From Actinomycetota bacterium (GTDB taxonomy: Bacteria > Actinomycetota > Actinomycetes > Nanopelagicales > Nanopelagicaceae), in the NCBI GenBank assembly GCA_009705235.1, contig WLCR01000059.1:1-6839 (forward strand): a DNA stretch of 6,839 bases. Direction: 5' to 3'. Position numbers and translations under genes: made by a program. Under the pieces are notes generated by a model, which was not told the origin of the DNA, made no database searches, and saw only the letters and a list, made by a program, of their open reading frames with translations. Of the stretch, positions 6,085-6,839 are shown piece by piece; the first letter of the stretch is position 1, and the number at the start of each line of letters is the position of its first letter.

Positions 6085-6212
6085 TCCACCGCCCACGCTC
6101 AATCTCACAGTTTCCAGGTTCATTTCGATTTCTCATAAATAACCCCTCTCCCATAGGGTTGCTCCGTCTTCCCGTTAGATCGACCAGCTGTATTGGCCTG
6201 TGAGGAGTGTGC
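6085..6212 (+). promoter_or_regulatory. 128-base spacer, probable atp operon promoter region
   Basis: This is the longest non-coding stretch in the window and sits directly before atpB, so a promoter for the synthase genes is likely here. Two weak candidates are seen. TAGGGT at 6154-6159 is the same hexamer (and octamer ATAGGGTT, 6153-6160) as at glyA and would give a leader of about 47 bases. The pair TTTCCA 6111-6116 and CATAAA 6134-6139 has a 17-base spacer, each box matching four of six consensus bases. AACCC 6141-6145 can pair with GGGTT 6156-6160. No terminator is evident after atpZ, so read-through from upstream is also possible. Confidence 0.35.
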
Positions 6213-6839
6213 GTGCGCGTTCTAGTGCGTTCTGCTGAAGGTGAAGGATTCGTCCCACCAAGCACCAAAGACTTCGAACTTCCACCAATTTTTGGTGACA
6301 ACGTTTACACAACCAAACCAATTCTTCTTGTCTTTCTTTCTGTAATTTTGATTTCAGTATTCTTCATATTGTCTGCGCGCAAAGCTGCAATTGTCCCAAG
6401 TAAGTTCCAGTTTGCTGGGGAATCTGTGTACTCATTTGTGCGCGAAAACTTGGCCAAAGAGGTTATCGGTCACGATTTCATGCGTTTTGTGCCATACCTA
6501 TTTACCTTGTTTACATTTATTTTGGTGAACAATCTTTTCGGAATTATTCCATTGATTCAGTTCCCAACAATGTCGCATGTTTCATTCCCATATGTTTTAG
6601 CGTTGTCTACATATTTGGTCTTCCACTATGTAGGAATTCGCAAGCAAGGAGCATTTAAGTACTTCAAGGAAATCTTGTTTATGCCTGGCGTTCCAAAAGC
6701 TGCATACATCCTGATTACACCACTTGAAATCCTTACATTCTTTGTTGTGCGCCCACTAACGCTCTCACTTCGTCTTTTTGCAAATATGTTTGCGGGCCAC
6801 TTGTTGTTGCTCGTGTTTATCTTGGGTGGAGAACATCTA
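6213..6839 (+). CDS. atpB: ATP synthase Fo subunit a (partial, 3' end outside window)
   Basis: Subunit a forms the two proton half-channels beside the c-ring in the membrane. The 209 visible codons give a polar N-terminus (SAEGEGFVPPSTKDFELPPIFG, here split as SAEGEGFVPPST and KDFELPPIFG) of the actinobacterial type, a first helix near 28-50, and VPYLFTLFTFILVNNLFGIIPLIQFP. The diagnostic helix LTLSLRLFANMFAGH follows, with the essential arginine R187. The window ends in the next helix, before the last proton-path residues. The GTG at 6213 is chosen because TGAGGAG (6201-6207) is 5 bases upstream. An in-frame stop lies at 6201-6203, and a GTG at 6207 would overlap the SD; GTG at 6225 is a less likely alternative. 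The remaining atp genes are expected downstream. Confidence 0.96.
   Translation, partial: MRVLVRSAEGEGFVPPSTKDFELPPIFGDNVYTTKPILLVFLSVILISVFFILSARKAAIVPSKFQFAGESVYSFVRENLAKEVIGHDFMRFVPYLFTLFTFILVNNLFGIIPLIQFPTMSHVSFPYVLALSTYLVFHYVGIRKQGAFKYFKEILFMPGVPKAAYILITPLEILTFFVVRPLTLSLRLFANMFAGHLLLLVFILGGEHL

Noticed and set aside
6141..6160. AACCC/GGGTT inverted repeat as a terminator after atpZ
   Set aside because: The stem is only five pairs with a ten-base loop and no T-run follows.
5922..6301. Overlapping open frames on both strands around atpZ and the atpB spacer
   Set aside because: Their arginine- and proline-rich translations are typical of shadow frames in higher-GC sequence, and atpZ on the plus strand has an SD and family motifs.
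1..6839. Search for CRISPR arrays, insertion sequences, tRNA or rRNA genes and phage or defence genes
   Set aside because: No spaced direct repeats, transposase-like frames, cloverleaf sequences or defence-type motifs were recognised; the window is almost fully occupied by conserved housekeeping genes.

Overview
The window reads as a slice of a fairly low-GC actinobacterial chromosome (mid-40s % GC, estimated by eye). The order is end of rho, rpmE, prfA, prmC, a Sua5/TsaC-like gene, glyA, a WecA-type glycosyl-1-phosphate transferase, an AtpI-like membrane protein, AtpZ, then atpB. This is the classic actinobacterial neighbourhood upstream of the F1Fo ATP synthase operon. Actinobacterial synteny with modest GC and tight spacing would fit a streamlined planktonic lineage such as freshwater Nanopelagicales (acI). 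That placement is inference from gene order and composition, not a database result. Every substantial reading frame is on the plus strand.

Positions 1-151 hold the last ten codons of a probable rho gene and a leader rich in inverted repeats ahead of rpmE (zinc-type ribosomal protein bL31). rpmE is closed by a strong intrinsic terminator at 379-420. prfA (release factor 1) restarts after it with its own Shine-Dalgarno (SD) site and a good -10-like box. prmC, which methylates the GGQ glutamine of release factors, follows 18 bases later. The TsaC/Sua5-family gene is 2 bases after prmC and has a near-perfect SD inside the end of prmC. glyA (serine hydroxymethyltransferase) and the WecA-like gene follow. 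Both lack an SD, and each has a TANNNT box exactly 6 bases before its ATG, as expected for leaderless transcripts.

The 3' part is the ATP synthase lead-in. The AtpI-like protein overlaps the WecA-like gene by four bases (ATGA), a 62-residue AtpZ follows with a good SD, and a 128-base spacer precedes atpB. atpB (subunit a) starts at a GTG and is cut by the window end just after its essential arginine. The genes therefore cover translation termination (RF1, PrmC, Rho as transcription terminator), translation (bL31), one-carbon metabolism, cell-envelope glycan initiation and energy conversion.

No novel multi-gene system is visible; the content is conserved housekeeping. The most unusual item is the TsaC/Sua5-family protein. 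It keeps the scaffold motifs of the family, but nearly all the residues that mark the threonylcarbamoyl-AMP synthase active site are replaced. Secondary points are the possible leaderless promoters, the structured rpmE leader, and a local rise in GC and C-ending codons around atpZ.
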